From: Pseudomonas sp. GOM7
GTDB lineage: Bacteria; Pseudomonadota; Gammaproteobacteria; Pseudomonadales; Pseudomonadaceae
Direction: 5' to 3'
NCBI RefSeq assembly: GCF_026723825.1
Contig: NZ_CP113519.1
Location: 4,464,001-4,528,000 of the forward strand
DNA length: 64,000 nucleotides
Made by a program: the position numbers and the translations under genes. The notes below the pieces were generated by a model, which worked only from the letters and a program-made list of their open reading frames with translations, was not told the DNA's origin and searched no databases. Of this stretch, positions 8,382 through 17,206 are shown in pieces; position 1 is the first letter of the stretch; the number at the start of each line of letters is the position of its first letter.

Positions 8382-9116
8382 ATGCCAAGACGCCTCTGCC
8401 TGTTAAGCCTCGCCTTGCTGTGGCCGCTCCTCATCCAGGAGGCCATCGCCAAGCCGCGCATTCACGTGGGCTACTACGAATTCGCCCCCTATACCTATAC
8501 CGATACCCAGGGCCTGCCCAGCGGTTCAGGGCTGGAACTGGTCGCACGCCTGCTCGACGAGGCGGGCTACGAGGCCGAATTTCGCGCCTACCCCGGTGCC
8601 CGCCTGTACAACGGTCTGCGCGACGGCAGCGTGCAGCTCTGGTTCGGCGCGCCCGGCAAGCCGGAGCTGGCCGGGCATACCCTGGAAAGCCACCACCTGC
8701 TCGGTGAGATCACCCTCAACCTGTATTTTCGCTACGACACGCCGGCCCCCATCATTCCAGACGAGTTGCAGGGGCGCGGGGTCATCCTGATCACGGGCTA
8801 CAGCTACTGGCAGGAGATCAATCAATGGCTGCACGATCCGGCACGCAACATCATCCAGCACCGCACCGGCAGCCACACCGCGGCACTGGAAATGCTCCAG
8901 CGGGGGCGCGCTGACTACCTGCTGGACTATCGCGCCCCCGTCGAGCAGGCCATGAACACGCTGGGCATTGGCAATCTGCCCTTCGTCGAGGTGCAGCACC
9001 TGCCGCTGCGGCTGATCTACTCACGCCATGCGCCGGGTGCCGAGCGCCTGCGCGATGAACTCGACCAGGCCTATCAACGGCTGAAGGATGCCGGCCAGGA
9101 GCTGTGGCTGTATTGA
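8382..9116 (+). CDS. Periplasmic solute-binding protein, family 3 (amino-acid binding-like)
   Basis: 244 aa with a signal peptide (residues ~1-23, cleaved near EAIA-KPR). The mature N-terminus IHVGYYEFAPYTYTDTQGLPSGSGLELVARLLDEAGYEAEF is the usual opening of SBP_bac_3 proteins, and RGRADYLLDYRAPVEQAM is the hinge-side segment. No ABC permease or ATPase gene adjoins it. Such orphan proteins in Pseudomonas often act as extracytoplasmic sensors or have unknown partners, so transport should not be assumed. It is convergent with the following TlpA-like gene, four bases away. Confidence 0.85.
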   Translation: MPRRLCLLSLALLWPLLIQEAIAKPRIHVGYYEFAPYTYTDTQGLPSGSGLELVARLLDEAGYEAEFRAYPGARLYNGLRDGSVQLWFGAPGKPELAGHTLESHHLLGEITLNLYFRYDTPAPIIPDELQGRGVILITGYSYWQEINQWLHDPARNIIQHRTGSHTAALEMLQRGRADYLLDYRAPVEQAMNTLGIGNLPFVEVQHLPLRLIYSRHAPGAERLRDELDQAYQRLKDAGQELWLY

Positions 9117-9120
9117 GTCA

Positions 9121-9927
9121 TCAATCGCCACGCAATCGGGCCAAGGCTCGCTCCAGGCTGGCGTGCGACAGCTCGCCGAGATGGCTGCCGACCTGTCGCC
9201 CCTCGGCATCGTAGAACAGCGTGGAGGGCAGTGCGCGCGAGCCCACCAATTGCCCCAGTCTGACCTGCTCGTCGAGCAGCAGGTTGTCCAGACTCAGTTG
9301 CTGGGCAGCCAGAAACTCATGCACCAGCGCGGCGCTTTCCCCCTGATTGACGAAGAGGAAGGCGATTGCGCCCTCGCGCTGCTGCGCCTGCATCAACACC
9401 GGCATCTCGCGCCGACAGGGTGGGCACCAGGTGGCCCACAGATTGACCACCAGCGGCTGACCGGCGTAATCGCGCAGATTCACCGGATTACCCTGCATGT
9501 CGCGCACCTGCAGATCAGGCAATCGTGTGCCCTGCTCCAGCGCATGCAACATCAGGTTGCCACCGAGCCATAGCGCCAGGCCGACGCCCATCGCCACGCC
9601 CAAGGAGCGCCGCAACTGCACCTGCCGCCAGCAGTACCAGGCGCCCAACGCCAGCCCGGCGAGCACGCCCGGCCAGGCGATGAAACCACCATCGCGGATA
9701 TCCAACGCGCGCCACGGCGCATCGCGGTAGAACTCGGCATACACCAGCACGAAGGCCAGCCGCGCCACCAGCAGCCCGAGCAGCAGTGAGCGAAACAACT
9801 GGCGCTCGGGGTTGCAGCCATGACGGCGACCGATCAGCCAGCCGACCAGCGTCGCCACGAGCAGGCTGCCGAACAGCAGCACATGGGTAATACCCAGGGC
9901 CAGCGGCCCGACGTTCAGGGTCAGCAT
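9121..9927 (-). CDS. Lgt-like membrane domain fused to TlpA-type thioredoxin
   Basis: 268 aa in two parts. Residues ~1-130 are four to five membrane helices with patches reminiscent of prolipoprotein diacylglyceryl transferase (LLVARLAFVLVYAEFY and RDGGFIAWPGVLAG). Residues ~135-268 are a periplasmic thioredoxin-fold domain with LWATWCPPCRREMPVL, where CPPC is the redox-active pair, and the cis-Pro segment SRALPSTLFYD. The likely role is periplasmic disulfide reduction or thiol delivery, perhaps for cytochrome or envelope protein maturation. The Lgt-like part is too short for a normal lipoprotein-modifying enzyme, so it may serve as a membrane anchor or electron relay. It lies directly upstream of, and on the opposite side from, the binding-protein gene. 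Confidence 0.85.
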   Translation of the reverse strand: MLTLNVGPLALGITHVLLFGSLLVATLVGWLIGRRHGCNPERQLFRSLLLGLLVARLAFVLVYAEFYRDAPWRALDIRDGGFIAWPGVLAGLALGAWYCWRQVQLRRSLGVAMGVGLALWLGGNLMLHALEQGTRLPDLQVRDMQGNPVNLRDYAGQPLVVNLWATWCPPCRREMPVLMQAQQREGAIAFLFVNQGESAALVHEFLAAQQLSLDNLLLDEQVRLGQLVGSRALPSTLFYDAEGRQVGSHLGELSHASLERALARLRGD

Positions 9928-9934
9928 CGGTTTC

Positions 9935-12469
9935 TCACTTTCTCGGTTTGGCTCGCGCCGTGGGCTCGGCGATCAAGGGGTCATCCGGCCAGTAGTGCTT
10001 GGGGTATCTGCCCTTCAAGTCCTTTTTCACCTCGATATAGGTATTGGCCCAGAAGCTGGCCAGATCCTGAGTCACCTGCACCGGGCGGCGTGCCGGCGAC
10101 AACAGGTGCAGCTTGAGCCCCAGGCGGCCACCCGCGATACGCGGCGTGGCGGCCAGGCCGAACAGCTCCTGCAGGCGCACGGCGAGCACCGGCGGGTGCT
10201 CCGTGTAGTCGATGGCGATGCGCGAGCCGGACGGCACGCTCAGGGTGCGCGGCGCCAGCTCATCCAGGCGTTGCGGCAGCGGCCAGGGCAGCAGCGTCTG
10301 CAAGATAGATGGCAGGTCGAGGCCTGCGAAATGGCTGAGGCGATTGACCTTGCTTAAGAATGGCGTCAGCCACTGCTCCAGGCTGGCCAGCAGCGCGGTA
10401 TCGGACAGATCCGGCCAGTCGCTCTGCCCCTGCTGCTGCACGTCCAACTCGCGCAGCAAGGCCACGCGCGCCTGCCATTGGCGCAGCTCGGGCGTCCAGG
10501 GCAGCAGTTCCAGGCCCTTGCGCCGTACCAGGCCGACCAGGGCGCGGCCACGTGCCTCGTCGTCCAGCGCAGCCAGCGCCTGGCGCTCCAGCACCAGTTC
10601 GCCCACCTTGCGCTGGCGCTCGGCACGCAGCACGCCTTCGCGCTCGTCCCAGTCGAGCACCTCCAGCGTCGCCACCTGCTCGGCCAGTTCGCCCTCGAAC
10701 AGCGCCGGGTCGAGATCGGCGGCGAGATAGATGCGCTCCTCGCGCTGGCCCTGACGGCTACCCAGGTCGGCCACCACCAGCCATTCGTGCTTCATCAGCG
10801 CATCGGCTTCAGCGAACTGCGCGGCGCGGCCATTGGCCAGGCGGTAGTCGGCACCACCAGCGCGGCGCTGCTGGGCGATGCGATCCGGGTAGGCGAAGGC
10901 CAGCAGACAGCCGAGCCAGCGCGGGTGTTCGGGGTCGCTCACGGCCTGGCTCACCGCCCGCCCCCTGAGTAGCCCCTGAAACTGCCTGGCCAATTGTCGG
11001 GCGCGCTGCACGCCGCCCATGGCGTAACGCCCGGCGCGGCTTTCGCCGCTGAGCAGAGCCAGTCGGCTGTGCAGATCGGCGCCACCGCCACGCAGAATAT
11101 CGCGCTCGGACAGCAGCGCGGCCAGGTCGCAGGCCAGCGCGCCGAGGCCCAGCGCCTGGCCACGTAGCAGCAGATGGGCGATGCGCGGGTGGCTGGGCAG
11201 CTCCGCCATGGCCTGGCCATGGGCATTGAGTGCGCCGCGCTCGTCCAGCGCGCCGAGGCGGCCGAGCAGATCCAGCGCCTGGGCGTAGGTAGCCGGCGGC
11301 GGCATGTCGAGCCAGCTCAGCTCCTGCGGCGTCACGCCCCAGCGCAGCAGTTGCAGGGCCAGCCCGGACAGGTCGGCCTGGAGGATCTCCGCACTGGAAT
11401 AGGCGCTGAGCTGCTCATGCTGCGCCTGCGACCACAGCCGATAGCAGGCGCCAGGCTCAAGACGCCCGGCGCGACCAGCGCGCTGAGTAGCGGACGCACG
11501 GGAGATGCGCTGGGTATCGAGACGGGTCATGCCGCTGGCCGGGTCGAAGCGCGGCACCCGCGCCAGGCCGGCATCGATCACCACGCGCACGCCGTCGATG
11601 GTCAGGCTGGTCTCGGCGATATTGGTGGCCAGCACCACCTTGCGCTTGCCCGTCGGCGCCGGCTCGATGGCCGCACGCTGGGCGGCCAGCTCCAGTTCGC
11701 CATGCAGCGGGCAGAGCAGGATGTCGTCGCGCCCCGCCAGTACCTCGCCGAGTTGCTCGGCCACGCGGCGGATCTCGGCCTGCCCAGGCAGGAACACCAG
11801 CAGGCTGCCAGGCTCGTCGGCCAGGGCCTGCTGCACCGCCTGCACGACGCGCGGCTCGATCCATTCGCCCGGCTGAAACGGCGCCCCCCAGCGGATATCC
11901 ACCGGGAACATGCGCCCTTCACTACGCAATACCGGTGCCTCGCCAAGCAGCGCGGCCAAGCGCTCGCCTTCCAGGGTGGCGGACATCAGCAGCACCTTGA
12001 GCGGTGCCTCGCCGCTGTCCGCCGCGCGGAACATGGCGCGACCATTGAGCGTCAGGGCCAGGGCCAGGTCGGCATCCAGGCTGCGCTCGTGGAACTCGTC
12101 GAAAATTACCAGGCCGACGCCGTCCAGCGCCGGGTCGTCCTGCAGGCGGCGGGCAAGGATGCCCTCGGTGACCACCTCGATACGCGTGTTCGGCCCCACC
12201 TTGCTGTCCAGGCGGATGCGGTAGCCGACCGTCTCGCCCACGCGCTCGCCCAGCTCGCTGGCCAGGCGCTCAGCAGCGGCACGGGCGGCCAGCCGGCGCG
12301 GTTCGAGCATGAGGATGCTTTGCCCGGCGAGCCAGGGCGCATCGAGCAAGGCCAGCGGCACGCGAGTGGTCTTGCCAGCGCCGGGCGGCGCCTCCAGCAC
12401 CACTTCGTGGCGGGCGCTCAGGGCATCGCGCAGGGCAGGTAACAAAACATCGATTGGCAACGAACTCAT
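9935..12469 (-). CDS. hrpB: ATP-dependent helicase HrpB
   Basis: 844-aa DEAH-type helicase. Walker A is PPGAGKTT (from residue 28), motif II is DEFH near residue 118, then SATLEG, and motif VI QRAGRAGRLEPGACYRLW, followed by the HA2/OB regions and the HrpB-specific C-terminal domain. HrpB is a conserved proteobacterial helicase implicated in RNA metabolism, and it is non-essential. ATG 12469 is preceded by GGAG and starts just before the conserved N-terminus; the frame is open for 11 more codons. In PAO1, as I recall, hrpB is followed closely by the CDF transporter locus. Here the catabolic island separates them. Confidence 0.93.
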   Translation of the reverse strand: MSSLPIDVLLPALRDALSARHEVVLEAPPGAGKTTRVPLALLDAPWLAGQSILMLEPRRLAARAAAERLASELGERVGETVGYRIRLDSKVGPNTRIEVVTEGILARRLQDDPALDGVGLVIFDEFHERSLDADLALALTLNGRAMFRAADSGEAPLKVLLMSATLEGERLAALLGEAPVLRSEGRMFPVDIRWGAPFQPGEWIEPRVVQAVQQALADEPGSLLVFLPGQAEIRRVAEQLGEVLAGRDDILLCPLHGELELAAQRAAIEPAPTGKRKVVLATNIAETSLTIDGVRVVIDAGLARVPRFDPASGMTRLDTQRISRASATQRAGRAGRLEPGACYRLWSQAQHEQLSAYSSAEILQADLSGLALQLLRWGVTPQELSWLDMPPPATYAQALDLLGRLGALDERGALNAHGQAMAELPSHPRIAHLLLRGQALGLGALACDLAALLSERDILRGGGADLHSRLALLSGESRAGRYAMGGVQRARQLARQFQGLLRGRAVSQAVSDPEHPRWLGCLLAFAYPDRIAQQRRAGGADYRLANGRAAQFAEADALMKHEWLVVADLGSRQGQREERIYLAADLDPALFEGELAEQVATLEVLDWDEREGVLRAERQRKVGELVLERQALAALDDEARGRALVGLVRRKGLELLPWTPELRQWQARVALLRELDVQQQGQSDWPDLSDTALLASLEQWLTPFLSKVNRLSHFAGLDLPSILQTLLPWPLPQRLDELAPRTLSVPSGSRIAIDYTEHPPVLAVRLQELFGLAATPRIAGGRLGLKLHLLSPARRPVQVTQDLASFWANTYIEVKKDLKGRYPKHYWPDDPLIAEPTARAKPRK

Positions 12470-12575
12470 GGTCACTCCGGCGACAAGGCCCGAAGTATAC
12501 AAAGGTTCGCCGTTAGCCTTATGCCCCGCCCCACCGATACGGCGCCCGCAGAGTAAGCGCCGGATGCCATGAAAA

Positions 12576-13781
12576 CTACGCAGCTACGCTCGCACGCTCA
12601 AGCCTGAGCTGCCGCTCGGTAAAGAAACCGGAAAATGCCAGGAACAACAGCACGCAGCCCCCATAGATGTAAGTAGCGCTGGAAAGACCAATGAACCGCA
12701 CCAGCACGCCTACGGAGACGGAAGGAACAATCAACGCGAGCTGGCTGACGATATAGTACGAAGACGCTAGCGCAGCCCTCTGATCGGGCGGTGAAAGCGG
12801 CAGCAAGCACTTCGAGATACCGACATAGACCGCACCGGAACCGGCCCCGGCGATAAGGGTAAACACGCAGAACAGGTACGCCTTGGCAAAATAGCAAGCG
12901 CCCAATATACCCAGCACGCCCATGGCCAGCAGCAGCACACCCAGGCGAAGCACCAGCCGGTAGTCTCGCCCCTTCAAGGCGATGACAGCCAAGGCAGCGG
13001 AAAAGCTCATCAACGCCACGACGAGCCCCGACGCCAGGGCGGAACCGCTGGCAATGCCGCCCAGCAGAAGAGACGGCACCAGGGTCAAGAAGAAACCGTT
13101 CAAGGACCATACGGCGGTATTCATGGGCAGTATGCTGAAAAACACCTTCCTGGCCGGCAAGGGAATTCCAATGACCGGCCTCAAGGATTGCCACGCCCCA
13201 TCCCGACGCCTAACGGGCTCGACGAGCAAGAACATCATGATCAGTTGAACGACGAAACACACCCCGAATACGCCATATACCAGGCGCAACGGAGCTGCGG
13301 AGTGATCTATCAGCACGCTGGAAAACACGACGCCACAGGCGACGCCGCATAGCGGCAAGACGCTGCTATAAACAGGTGCACGTCCCTCGTCGATATCCAA
13401 TAGAAAAGCCATCAAGACAGCCGTCGCCGTTCCAGTGGCAAGGCCTTGAAAAAACCTGGCGAGAATCAAGAGCTGTACATCGAACGCCCGCATGAACAAC
13501 AGCATGGCAATCAGCTCAAGCAACAGAGCGGCTGCCAGAACAGGCTTTCTTCCCAGGTAGTCGGACAAGGTGCCCACGACCAGCAAGGAAGACAGCATGC
13601 CCACTGCATAGCTGGCGAAGATCACGCTCAGGACGACAGCGTCAAAACCCCACTCGCGTTGATATAGCGGATAGAGAGGGGTTGGCGCGCTGGACGCGGC
13701 AAAGAATGTCCAGAACACCCACGACACGCAGGAAAAGGACAAGACACATTTCTTATCTACTGCAACACGCTTGACGAGCAT
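12576..13781 (-). CDS. Major facilitator superfamily transporter
   Basis: 401 aa with 12 predicted transmembrane helices. The MFS signature DYLGRKPVL between helices 2 and 3 (GTLSDYLGRKPVLAAALL) is clear. The sequence resembles drug-exporter or metabolite-exporter MFS branches rather than sugar porters, so it could export a toxic intermediate or import substrate. It is the distal gene of the leftward VOC-aldolase-MFS group of the island, separated from the aldolase by a hairpin that may partly terminate transcription. Base composition is more A/T-rich than the flanking hrpB gene, consistent with acquisition. Confidence 0.88.
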   Translation of the reverse strand: MLVKRVAVDKKCVLSFSCVSWVFWTFFAASSAPTPLYPLYQREWGFDAVVLSVIFASYAVGMLSSLLVVGTLSDYLGRKPVLAAALLLELIAMLLFMRAFDVQLLILARFFQGLATGTATAVLMAFLLDIDEGRAPVYSSVLPLCGVACGVVFSSVLIDHSAAPLRLVYGVFGVCFVVQLIMMFLLVEPVRRRDGAWQSLRPVIGIPLPARKVFFSILPMNTAVWSLNGFFLTLVPSLLLGGIASGSALASGLVVALMSFSAALAVIALKGRDYRLVLRLGVLLLAMGVLGILGACYFAKAYLFCVFTLIAGAGSGAVYVGISKCLLPLSPPDQRAALASSYYIVSQLALIVPSVSVGVLVRFIGLSSATYIYGGCVLLFLAFSGFFTERQLRLERASVAA

Positions 13782-13827
13782 GATAGGAACTCGATTCGCC
13801 CTGAACCTCGCAGAGCCTTCAAAAGAT

Positions 13828-13853
13828 CAGCGCCCAATGACTATTGGGCGCTG
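13828..13853 (-). terminator. Rho-independent terminator after the aldolase gene
   Basis: A perfect 11-bp inverted repeat (arms 13828-13838 and 13843-13853) has a four-base loop. Read on the minus strand it is followed by ATCTTTTG. It lies 24 bases past the aldolase stop and 47 before the MFS start, so the MFS gene may be partly uncoupled. Confidence 0.7.
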
Positions 13854-13876
13854 CCACCTCAAGGATCGAGCAGGCC

Positions 13877-14656
13877 TCAATCCTTGTATGAAGGTTCAAG
13901 CGCATCCAGCTTGCGCAACAAGCCGGGCCACGGATTAGTCGTACCCTCACCCTGCCCGAGACGTGTCAGCTCGTATTTGAACGAGCCCAGCATCTCATCG
14001 CTGAAATGAAGCAATTCCTCCTTGCCTGCACTGGCGGCCAGCAGTTGAATCCGGCATGCCTTGCGCACGTTGTAGTGCCGCATGAATGCATGACTGGCTT
14101 CCCAACCGACCGTCAGCAAGCCATGGTTACGGAGCAATACGGCGTTGTTCTCGGTGCCCAGCGCGCGCTGCAGAGATGGGATTTTCTCCTCGTAAGTTTC
14201 CACACCATCATAGGCGTGGTAGCCGAGCCCATCCGCCATCGCAAAAGCGGCAGACTGAGAAATCGGCAGCAGGCCGTTCTTGTTGCAGGCCACCGCCGCC
14301 AGAATGTCATCATGCGTATGGATGACGAAATTCACGTCGTCACGCACCTCGTGAACGGCGCGCATCGGGTACCAAGTGGTCTTGACGATACCAAAAGGCG
14401 TATCGGAAAGGACGTCACCCTCCAGATTCACCTTGACCAGGCTAGAGGCCGTGACCTCTTCAAACAGGGGTCCATTGGGAATGAACAGATATTCATTGCC
14501 CACACGTGCCGACACCAACTGCATGGAAAGGTCATCCCAGCCCATCATCGGAATCAGGCGGCAGAGCGCAGCCAACTGAACGCGCGCATCCCACTCTTGC
14601 GCTGAAACCTTTCCCTTCAAACTAGGGTATGACACATCACCGATCTTCAGACTCAT
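13877..14656 (-). CDS. Class II aldolase/adducin family protein
   Basis: 259 aa, the normal size for the fuculose-phosphate aldolase/adducin fold. Zn-binding residues appear as HTHDD and a second His in LRNHGLLTVGW. Members perform retro-aldol cleavage, epimerisation or decarboxylation of small hydroxy-acid or sugar phosphates; several in catabolic islands act on non-phosphorylated hydroxy-acids. ATG 14656 has GAGG eight bases upstream, while the frame could start two codons earlier at TTG. It follows the VOC gene by 28 nt in the same operon. Within the island it could cleave a beta-hydroxy intermediate. The substrate is not known. Confidence 0.88.
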   Translation of the reverse strand: MSLKIGDVSYPSLKGKVSAQEWDARVQLAALCRLIPMMGWDDLSMQLVSARVGNEYLFIPNGPLFEEVTASSLVKVNLEGDVLSDTPFGIVKTTWYPMRAVHEVRDDVNFVIHTHDDILAAVACNKNGLLPISQSAAFAMADGLGYHAYDGVETYEEKIPSLQRALGTENNAVLLRNHGLLTVGWEASHAFMRHYNVRKACRIQLLAASAGKEELLHFSDEMLGSFKYELTRLGQGEGTTNPWPGLLRKLDALEPSYKD

Positions 14657-14684
14657 GGCCAACCTCGCAGCCGATTAATGTTCT

Positions 14685-15206
14685 TCAAATAAGAATGATC
14701 TTGGGCATGCTTGCATCCCACCCGGCTGCTGCCGCCTTCATTTGCGCAAAGCCCTCCAGTACCAACGGGGATGCCCCTATCAACTCGATCACGGAGCCAT
14801 TTTGGCCATCCCTGTCGAACAGGATCGTCTCCACACCTGCGCTGGAAAGCATTCGCTGAATCTGCATGAAGCCTGCGGCCTCAAGCTTCTTCGCGTCCTC
14901 GCAGAGATCATGAGAAAGAATTCCGAGGTGCTGGACACCGAAGCCTTTCTCAGCGGCAAAGTCCTTGTATGACGAGGGTTGGTCATTCAGTTGCTGAACC
15001 AGCTCCAGTTGAAGGTCGCCAAAATAGGCAAAGGCTGCACTGATCTCGAATCTCGTCGGCTGCCCACGGTAAGTCTGCTCGGCGTAGGCCACATTGCGCT
15101 GGACGAAAAAAGGCCCGACGCCAAGCCTGGCCCAGTGCTCGATGGCCTCGTCCAGATCGGGAACCAGATAGGCCACCTGCATGACAGAACCGATACACGA
15201 ATCCAT
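14685..15206 (-). CDS. VOC family protein (glyoxalase_4/epimerase-like)
   Basis: 173 aa. The N-terminal QVAYLVPDLDEAIEHWARLGVGPFFV and the C-terminal ILFDRDGQNGSVIELI give the two half-modules of a VOC fold similar to methylmalonyl-CoA epimerase or glyoxalase_4. Metal-binding candidates are the Glu in LQLELVQQ, the His in VQHLGIL and the Glu in VIELI. It is the first gene of a leftward operon. AGAGG precedes ATG 15206, and a perfect CTGACTTAAGTCAG palindrome sits 14 bases upstream of the start codon, between the promoter region and the ribosome binding site. It may isomerise or cleave an island intermediate. Confidence 0.85.
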   Translation of the reverse strand: MDSCIGSVMQVAYLVPDLDEAIEHWARLGVGPFFVQRNVAYAEQTYRGQPTRFEISAAFAYFGDLQLELVQQLNDQPSSYKDFAAEKGFGVQHLGILSHDLCEDAKKLEAAGFMQIQRMLSSAGVETILFDRDGQNGSVIELIGASPLVLEGFAQMKAAAAGWDASMPKIILI

Positions 15207-15219
15207 GGCACACCTCTTT

Positions 15220-15233
15220 CTGACTTAAGTCAG
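15220..15233. promoter_or_regulatory. Island operator copy 1 (perfect palindrome)
   Basis: CTGACTTAAGTCAG is a perfect 14-bp palindrome directly upstream of the VOC-aldolase-MFS operon. It is the best copy of a motif found seven times in this island and is probably the binding site of the island TetR protein. The gene-free stretch 15207-15543 holds this site, copy 2, and no credible coding region. Confidence 0.7.
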
Positions 15234-15440
15234 TTTTTTTTAGCATGAAGCATCAACAGGAGCAACCGCCTAACCAGGTGAAAAAGCAGGGTAGCTACCG
15301 GCTATACCTTTCTATTCAGGTTCATGCCACTGGGAAAAGCAAGGATAAATCTGCATATCTCGGGCCTCACAGACTCGGCCACTGAAAGGATGGCCCATTC
15401 CCCATCGCACGATAGAGTGTCATTTGTTCTCGCGCATTTA

Positions 15441-15454
15441 TTGACTTATGTCCA
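15441..15454. promoter_or_regulatory. Island operator copy 2, upstream of the GMC oxidoreductase gene
   Basis: TTGACTTATGTCCA matches the YTGACTWANGTCAG consensus except at the last positions. It lies 90 bp before GTG 15544, and its TTGACT also resembles a -35 box. With copy 1 it brackets the divergent promoter region, so both directions could be repressed together. Confidence 0.55.
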
Positions 15455-15543
15455 TTTTTGCAGGCAGCCTACGCCATGCCTGCATCGATGGGCGGGCATC
15501 AATGGAACGTCAGCTTCAGCCTAAGCAGATAGGAGTCACTCGC

Positions 15544-17157
15544 GTGTCCACAAGAATCAATGCCACCACCTATGACTTCATCATCGTCGGGGCGGGTACC
15601 GCTGGTTGCGTGCTGGCAAACAAGCTTTCTGAAAACCCCAACAACAGGGTCCTGCTGCTGGAAGCTGGCGGCTGGGATACAGACCCTCTGATTCGTTTGC
15701 CCGCCGGCCTCCAAATCATGACCATGAAAGGGCTGTATCGCTGGAATGACTTCTCGGAGCCCGATCCGCAGTTGAACGGGCGCACGAACTACATTCCCCA
15801 CGGCAAAGTGATTGGCGGCGGCTCGTCGATCAACTACATGGCCCATACGCGATGCCACCCCAACGATTACAACAGTTGGGCAGACGGCGGCGCCAAAGGC
15901 TGGGCCTGGGAAGACGTGGCTCCCACCTTCAGCGAGCTGGAGTGCTGGCGTGGCAGCCCCAATAAACAAAGAGGAGCCCATGGGCCGGTAGGTGCCATGC
16001 ACGGACGCCTGCGCAATGACCCGCTGAGCGAAAGCTGGATGGAGGCCTGCCGGCATCTGGGGTATCCACTGACGCACGACCATAATGGCGAGTCGCCCGA
16101 GGGGATCGGCCCGATCCAGTACACCATTCAGAACGGTAACCGCTGCTCCTCCGCGAAAGCCTTCCTGCATCCAGTCATGGATCGACTGAATCTGAGCGTT
16201 CTGACCGACTGCATGGTCTCGAGGCTCATCGTTGAAAACGGCCAGGCGCAGGGCGTCGAGTTCGTCAGGAACGGACAGGAGCTGGCAGCCTATGGCAACC
16301 GCATCATCGTTTCGGCCGGAGCGATCAATTCACCGCATCTCTTGATGCTTTCGGGCATCGGCCCGGCAGACCATCTACGCGCGATGGGTATAGCCGTCAT
16401 CCAGGATCTGCCTGTCGGCAAGAACCTTCAGGACCACCTTGCCTACTCGATCCTCGTTGAACGCAATGAAGCCAGCCCACTGCATAAATCCTTGCGTCTG
16501 GATCGCGCCGCGAGAAACATGCTTAGAGCCCGCCTGCTCGGAACTGGCCCTCTGACCGAGCTGCCGGGCGTGCTCCTGGCATTCCTCAAGACCTCGGCGT
16601 CACTGCCCCAGCCGAACCTGCAGTTCTACTTGAATATTCCGCCGCCGACAGCGGATGTATGGGTACCCGTCCTCAAGCCCGCTTATCAGGATTGCCTGCA
16701 CGCCAAAGTGCAGTTGCTCAACGCCAAAAGCCGCGGCGAAATTCTGCTGGCCTCCAATGACCCCTCCTCACGCCCCAGGGTTTTCTACAACTCGTTGAGC
16801 CACGAGAACGATGTGGAAGTCCTGCGCGAGGGCTACAGGAAGGCCTGGGAAATTCTCATGTCCGAAGCGTTGGCCCCGCACCGGGGCAGTCCACTAGCCC
16901 CGCCGGAACCACTGGCTTCCGACGAGCAGATCGACTCGTTCATTCGCAGCAACGCCATCCAGCAATATCACCCGGCAGGCACTTGTCGAATGGGAAGCGA
17001 CGATCAATCCGTCGTGAGCCCAAATCTTGAGGTTCATGGCGTAGACGGCCTGAGCGTCGTTGACGCCTCCATCATGCCCACACTCGTATCGGGCAACCCC
17101 AATATCCCCATCATGATGATCGCGCTGCGCGGCGCAGAGAAAATGCTGCGCCAGTAA
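15544..17157 (+). CDS. GMC family FAD-dependent alcohol oxidoreductase
   Basis: 537 aa. The N-terminal DFIIVGAGTAGCVLANKL is the FAD Rossmann motif; HGKVIGGGSSINYM is GMC signature 1 and SAGAINSPHLLMLSGIG is signature 2. The C-terminal YHPAGTCRMG carries the catalytic His (residue 476), and GNPNIPIMMI the partner Asn/His region. Family members oxidise primary or secondary alcohols, for example choline or the hydroxymethyl groups of aromatic compounds. GTG 15544 with AGGAG eight bases upstream starts immediately before the FAD domain; the frame remains open further upstream. It is the first gene of a rightward operon with the D-serine dehydratase. Confidence 0.9.
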   Translation: MSTRINATTYDFIIVGAGTAGCVLANKLSENPNNRVLLLEAGGWDTDPLIRLPAGLQIMTMKGLYRWNDFSEPDPQLNGRTNYIPHGKVIGGGSSINYMAHTRCHPNDYNSWADGGAKGWAWEDVAPTFSELECWRGSPNKQRGAHGPVGAMHGRLRNDPLSESWMEACRHLGYPLTHDHNGESPEGIGPIQYTIQNGNRCSSAKAFLHPVMDRLNLSVLTDCMVSRLIVENGQAQGVEFVRNGQELAAYGNRIIVSAGAINSPHLLMLSGIGPADHLRAMGIAVIQDLPVGKNLQDHLAYSILVERNEASPLHKSLRLDRAARNMLRARLLGTGPLTELPGVLLAFLKTSASLPQPNLQFYLNIPPPTADVWVPVLKPAYQDCLHAKVQLLNAKSRGEILLASNDPSSRPRVFYNSLSHENDVEVLREGYRKAWEILMSEALAPHRGSPLAPPEPLASDEQIDSFIRSNAIQQYHPAGTCRMGSDDQSVVSPNLEVHGVDGLSVVDASIMPTLVSGNPNIPIMMIALRGAEKMLRQ

Positions 17158-17206
17158 CGCCCCAGCACGTCCCACGTTATAACTATTTGAATCAACGGGC
17201 AGGAAC

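Noticed and set aside
11174..12442. Plus-strand open frame opposite hrpB
   Set aside because: Shadow of hrpB with no domain and biased composition.
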